Source: an uncultured Burkholderiales bacterium (GTDB taxonomy: Bacteria > Pseudomonadota > Gammaproteobacteria > Burkholderiales > Thiobacillaceae). From it: 7,766 nt of DNA. The stretch is from NCBI GenBank assembly GCA_937925755.1, contig CALAMX010000085.1, positions 1 through 7,766 of the forward strand, given 5' to 3'. Shown here in pieces: positions 5,401-7,766 of this stretch; the first letter of the stretch is position 1, and each line of letters begins with the position of its first letter. A program made the translations under genes and the position numbers. A model generated the notes under the pieces. That model was not told the DNA's origin, made no database searches, and saw only the letters and a list, made by a program, of their open reading frames with translations.

Positions 5401-7766
5401 GATGTCATCCGCATCCTGCACGCCCGCGAGCACAACCTGAAGGACATCGACCTCGACATCCCGCACGGCCGCTTCACCGTGATCACGGGGCTGTCCGGCT
5501 CGGGCAAGTCCACCGTCGCCTTCGATATCCTCTTTCACGAGGGTCAGCGGCGCTATCTGGAGTCGCTCAACGCCTACGCCCGCAGCCTGGTACAACCGGC
5601 CGCACGCCCCGATGTCGATGCTGTGCTCGGCATACCACCAACCGTGGCGATCGAGCAGCGCGTAAGCCGCGGCGGCTGGAAGAGCACGGTGGGCACGCTG
5701 ACCGAGATCCATCATTATCTACGCCTGCTCTTCGTCAAGCTGGGCGTGCAGCACTGCCCCGTGTGCCGCATCCCCATCGCGCCGCAAAGCCGTGAAGCCA
5801 TCCTCGCGCGCATCACCACCGATTACCGCGGGCGCGAGGTGCAGCTCCTTGCCCCCCTCATCACCGCGCGCAAGGGGCTTTATCGGGAGCTTGCGCAATG
5901 GGCCCGCAACAAGGGCCATACCTTGCTGCGTGTGGATGGTGAGCTCACCCCCACCGACCCCTGGCCCGAACTGTCGCGCTACCGCGAACACACCATAGAC
6001 CTGCCACTGGGCCGACTGCGGGTGGCGCCGGAACACGAGCAGACGCTCAAGGAAATGCTTGCCCAGGCGCTCGCCTACGGCCGCGGGATGGTCAAGGTAC
6101 TGCCCATCGGCGGACGGGAGGTGGCCTTCTCGGTCAAAAGGGCCTGCCCGGGCTGCGGCCGCAGCTTCTCCGAGCCAGACCCCCGACTGTTTTCCTACAA
6201 CTCCAAGCACGGCTGGTGTCCGAGCTGCTATGGCACCGGACTCGCCCTGCCAGAATTCGGGCCAGACCAGACCGGCGAGGAGGAGGCCTGGCACACCGTG
6301 GCGCTGCGCCATGCCCCGCCCTGCCCGGCCTGCAAGGGCGCACGGCTCAACCCCGAGGCCCTGGCGGTGACTTGGCAGACGCACTCGATCGCCGACTACA
6401 TGGCCATGACCGTCGCCGCTGCGCTTGCGTATTTCGACCGCCTCCATCTTTCCGGCCGTGAGGCCGAGATCGCCCGTGACGTCCTGCCGGAGATCAGGCA
6501 ACGTCTGCGCTTCCTCGACGAGGTAGGGTTGGCCTATCTCAGCCTGGACCGCGCCGCGCCGACGCTCTCGGGCGGCGAGGCGCAGCGCATCCGGCTCGCC
6601 GCCCAGCTCGGCTCCAACCTACGCGGGGTTTGCTACATACTGGACGAGCCGACCATAGGACTACACCCGCGTGACAACACGCGGCTACTCGTCACCCTGA
6701 GGCGCCTCGAGGGCAAAGGCAACACCATCGTCGTGGTGGAACACGACGAAGAGACCATACGCCGCGCCGAGCACGTCATCGAGCTGGGCCCAGGCGCCGG
6801 TCGCGAGGGTGGCCGGGTCGTGGCGGCCGGTCCGCTCGCGCGAATCATGGCCTGTCCCGAATCAGCCACCGGCCGAATGCTGCGCTCGCCACCGCCCCAC
6901 CCCTCTCGGCCCCGCCGCCCGGTGGACGCCGCCACCCCAGCGCTGCGCATCGAGGGTGCGCGGCTCAACAACCTGCGCGACCTCGACGTCAGCGTCCCGC
7001 TCGGCCGCCTGGTCTGCGTCACCGGGGTGTCGGGCTCTGGCAAGTCCACCCTGGTGCGCGAGGTGCTACACGAGGGACTGACCCGTCTGTTGCAGACCCG
7101 ACCTGCGTCGGCTGGGCGCCGGCGCGGTGGGCAGGCCCGCATGGAGCTGCTCGGCTGCCGTGCCATCCACGGATGGGAGGTCATCGAGCGTGTGCTCGAG
7201 GTGGACCAAACCCCCATTGGCAAGACTCCCCGCTCCTGCCCCGCGACCTACGTGGGCTTTTGGGATGCCATCCGCCGACTGTTCGCCTCGACCACCGAGG
7301 CGCGCATGCACGGCTACACCGCCGCACGCTTCTCTTTCAACGTCGCCGGCGGCCGTTGTCCCGTCTGTGAAGGCCAGGGTGTACAGACCCTGGAGATGAG
7401 CTTCCTGCCGGATGTCAAACTCGCTTGCGAGGCCTGTGGCGGTACGCGCTTCAACCCGGAGACCCTGCTGGTGACCTGGCGGGACCGCAACATCGGCGAG
7501 GTGCTGGCCATGAGCGTGGACGAGGCGGTCGAATTCTTCTCCGCCCAGACGGAGATCCGCCATGCCCTGGAGCTGCTGCAGGACGTTGGCCTGGGTTATC
7601 TCAGCCTGGGCCAGGCGAGCCCCACCCTCTCCGGCGGCGAGGCGCAGCGCATCAAGCTGGTGGCCGAGCTGGCAAAGGCCTCCAGCCGCGGCTGCAAGAC
7701 TGGGGGCACACTCTACCTCCTGGACGAGCCCACCGTCGGTCTGCACATGGCCGATGTGGAGCGGCT
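2458..7766 (+). CDS. uvrA: Excinuclease ABC subunit A, dimeric (double-length) form; 3' end outside window
   Basis: One uninterrupted frame of at least 1769 codons encodes two UvrA-like halves. UvrA is the damage-sensing ATPase of nucleotide excision repair and normally works as a dimer with UvrB. GTG at 2458 is the first start after an in-frame TAG (2452) and no other start lies before the conserved IEGARQNNLKNLNL, but the Shine-Dalgarno is poor. First half: Walker A with Lys43; zinc site C255/C258/C279/C282; CPDC at 400; LSGGEVQR 483-490; Asp511-Glu512; His542; second ATPase with Lys642; zinc site C735/C738/C758/C761; LSGGEAQR 830-837; Asp860-Glu861; His893. Linker about 944-980. Second half: Lys1017; C1230/C1233/C1254/C1257; CPAC at 1289; LSGGEAQR 1370-1377; Asp1396-Glu1397; His1429; Lys1529; C1634/C1637/C1657/C1660; LSGGEAQR 1724-1731; Asp1756-Glu1757. 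All catalytic motifs are intact. The second half lacks most of the insertion domain (31 versus 117 residues). Known annotations call this the dimeric form; canonical UvrA is about 940 aa. Confidence 0.95.
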   Translation, partial: MPDRDPHDAIVIEGARQNNLKNLNLRLPLGRFIVITGVSGSGKSSLAFDTLYAEGQRRYVETFSPYARQFLDRQDRPQVDRIDGIPPAIAIDQVNPVRTSRSTVGTMTELTDHLKLLYARAAQLYCRGCGEPVRRDTPQSISATLYARLGERAPRLIVTFPVQVPNNFSTDEVLALLAQQGYDRIHARENRRLHVIQDRLRLTAENRGRLTQALEAAMRIGQGRVDVWVVDAAPSPSLPSAGEQVVWRFSADLHCARCDIHYREASPNLFSFNSPVGACETCRGFGRVIGIDPGLVVPDAGKTLAEGAVKPWQTESYAQCQQDLVQYARKRGIPIDVPWRELTEAQKRWVLEGEPNWVDWDSSWPGVWYGVRRFFDWLESKSYKMHIRVLLSKYRSYTECPDCRGARLKPEALLWRLGAQRLNIHELTSLPIEKSRAYLRALDLPSHLAQATELLRREILNRLDYLTEVGLGYLTLDRQSRTLSGGEVQRINLTTALGTSLTNTLFVLDEPSIGLHPRDIGRIVAILQRLKAAGNSLIVVEHDPQVMRAADLILDMGPGAGERGGEVVFCGPPAAILDAPRSLTGLYLAGERRVQREPPHPPDPDTPRLRLTGARAHNLKGIAVDFPLRRLVCVTGVSGSGKSTLIQDVLYPALLQQLGEPTEAPGEYDALLGWERLKAVVMVDQSAIGKSARANPVTYVGAWDGIRKRFAAESLSRERGYTAATFSFNAGNGRCPTCQGAGFEHVEMQFLSDVYLRCPDCDGKRFRPEVLEVTWTGADGVARNIWQVLELTVQEAVSAFATCKEVVRALEPLQAVGLGYLRLGQPLPTLSGGEAQRLKLARHLAETQRGEAGSTLFLFDEPTTGLHFEDIAKLLKAFRRLLQAGHSLIVIEHNLDVIAAADWIIDLGPEGGESGGEIVCQGTQLDLMACPASHTGRALWEHLSASPRPTPPPPIGEEERDGAPIGPGERQHDSGARAARPDVIRILHAREHNLKDIDLDIPHGRFTVITGLSGSGKSTVAFDILFHEGQRRYLESLNAYARSLVQPAARPDVDAVLGIPPTVAIEQRVSRGGWKSTVGTLTEIHHYLRLLFVKLGVQHCPVCRIPIAPQSREAILARITTDYRGREVQLLAPLITARKGLYRELAQWARNKGHTLLRVDGELTPTDPWPELSRYREHTIDLPLGRLRVAPEHEQTLKEMLAQALAYGRGMVKVLPIGGREVAFSVKRACPGCGRSFSEPDPRLFSYNSKHGWCPSCYGTGLALPEFGPDQTGEEEAWHTVALRHAPPCPACKGARLNPEALAVTWQTHSIADYMAMTVAAALAYFDRLHLSGREAEIARDVLPEIRQRLRFLDEVGLAYLSLDRAAPTLSGGEAQRIRLAAQLGSNLRGVCYILDEPTIGLHPRDNTRLLVTLRRLEGKGNTIVVVEHDEETIRRAEHVIELGPGAGREGGRVVAAGPLARIMACPESATGRMLRSPPPHPSRPRRPVDAATPALRIEGARLNNLRDLDVSVPLGRLVCVTGVSGSGKSTLVREVLHEGLTRLLQTRPASAGRRRGGQARMELLGCRAIHGWEVIERVLEVDQTPIGKTPRSCPATYVGFWDAIRRLFASTTEARMHGYTAARFSFNVAGGRCPVCEGQGVQTLEMSFLPDVKLACEACGGTRFNPETLLVTWRDRNIGEVLAMSVDEAVEFFSAQTEIRHALELLQDVGLGYLSLGQASPTLSGGEAQRIKLVAELAKASSRGCKTGGTLYLLDEPTVGLHMADVER
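2494..5286 (+). other. UvrA half 1 (ATPases I and II, insertion domain retained)
   Basis: This region encodes a near full-length UvrA unit of about 930 residues. It has ATPase I (Walker A at 37-45), a shortened, divergent UvrB-binding-type region (about 130-250), a first zinc site, a 117-residue insertion domain between C282 and C400, signature and Walker B motifs, and ATPase II with the second zinc finger. Differences from canonical UvrA include LSGGEVQR instead of LSGGEAQR in ATPase I and VDQSAIGKSARANPVTY in ATPase II, where the usual form is close to DQSPIGRTPRSNPATY. Confidence 0.85.
5287..5397 (+). other. Interhalf linker with C8 tract and GC hairpin
   Basis: This region codes for a low-complexity Pro, Glu, Arg and Gly-rich linker (about residues 944-980) between the two UvrA halves. 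At DNA level it has eight consecutive C (5311-5318). It also has a 7-bp inverted repeat, CCTCCCC (5308-5314) with GGGGAGG (5323-5329), around an 8-nt loop. CCCCAATAGG occurs twice, at 5315-5324 and 5345-5354. This looks like a former intergenic or palindromic repeat read through in frame, which is inference. Confidence 0.6.
5398..7766 (+). other. UvrA half 2 (ATPases III and IV, insertion domain missing)
   Basis: The second UvrA unit starts at DVIRILHAREHNLKDIDLDI. Its UvrB-binding-type region (about 1104-1229) is canonical in style: VQLLAPLITARKGLYREL resembles the LLAPIIKERKGEH region of Escherichia coli UvrA. After zinc cysteines C1254/C1257, only 31 residues precede the next CPAC, so the insertion domain is reduced to a short loop. 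ATPase IV has VDQTPIGKTPRSCPATYVG, close to the canonical form. The window ends shortly after its Walker B motif (LYLLDEPTVGLH), so an estimated 70-100 residues are missing. Confidence 0.85.

Noticed and set aside
5719..6501. 260-codon minus-strand frame inside uvrA
   Set aside because: It is opposite conserved UvrA sequence including zinc cysteines and has no recognisable product.
7066..7746. 226-codon minus-strand frame near the right edge
   Set aside because: It is opposite ATPase IV of UvrA with conserved motifs on the plus strand; judged a shadow.

Overview
The window is GC-rich, with codon use dominated by G/C third positions. The gene content (a double-length UvrA, a type I metacaspase, an IS256-family element) fits a GC-rich proteobacterium, probably gamma or beta. 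That placement is inference; no rRNA or taxonomic marker is present.

Left part (1-964, minus strand). The first ~296 bases are one end of an IS256/Mutator-type insertion sequence: its terminal segment, a strong ribosome binding site and the first 61 codons of its transposase, which runs off the window. The element sits inside a gene read on the same strand (start at 964). That gene encodes a conserved N-terminal region followed by the beginning of an alpha/beta-hydrolase-like domain (VFIHGTASS). The insertion cuts it after about 222 codons, before the expected serine nucleophile, and adds 21 IS-encoded residues and a stop. It is best read as an inactivated gene.

Middle (1007-2028). Upstream of the broken gene, on the same strand and 62 bp away, is an intact 263-aa type I metacaspase-like protease with its His/Cys dyad (SGHG, DSCHSG). 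A perfect 7-bp hairpin abuts its stop codon. Metacaspase and hydrolase probably formed one operon, possibly a regulated-proteolysis or defence module that has lost its second component. The 210 bp divergent region holds a plausible metacaspase promoter with a duplicated GCTTGAC motif.

Right part (2029-7766, plus strand). A 131-aa unrecognised protein built from two similar GD(W/Y)(I/L)V...Y modules lies 33 bp upstream of a very long frame that is open to the window edge (2458 onward, at least 1769 codons). This frame encodes two complete UvrA-like halves fused head to tail, with four ABC ATPase domains and four CxxC...CxxC zinc sites: the 'dimeric form' of excinuclease ABC subunit A. The halves differ: the first keeps the ~117-residue insertion domain, which the second has lost, while the second keeps a more canonical UvrB-binding region. 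The halves are joined by a Pro/Glu-rich linker whose DNA holds a C8 tract and a GC hairpin. No tRNA, rRNA or CRISPR array was seen.
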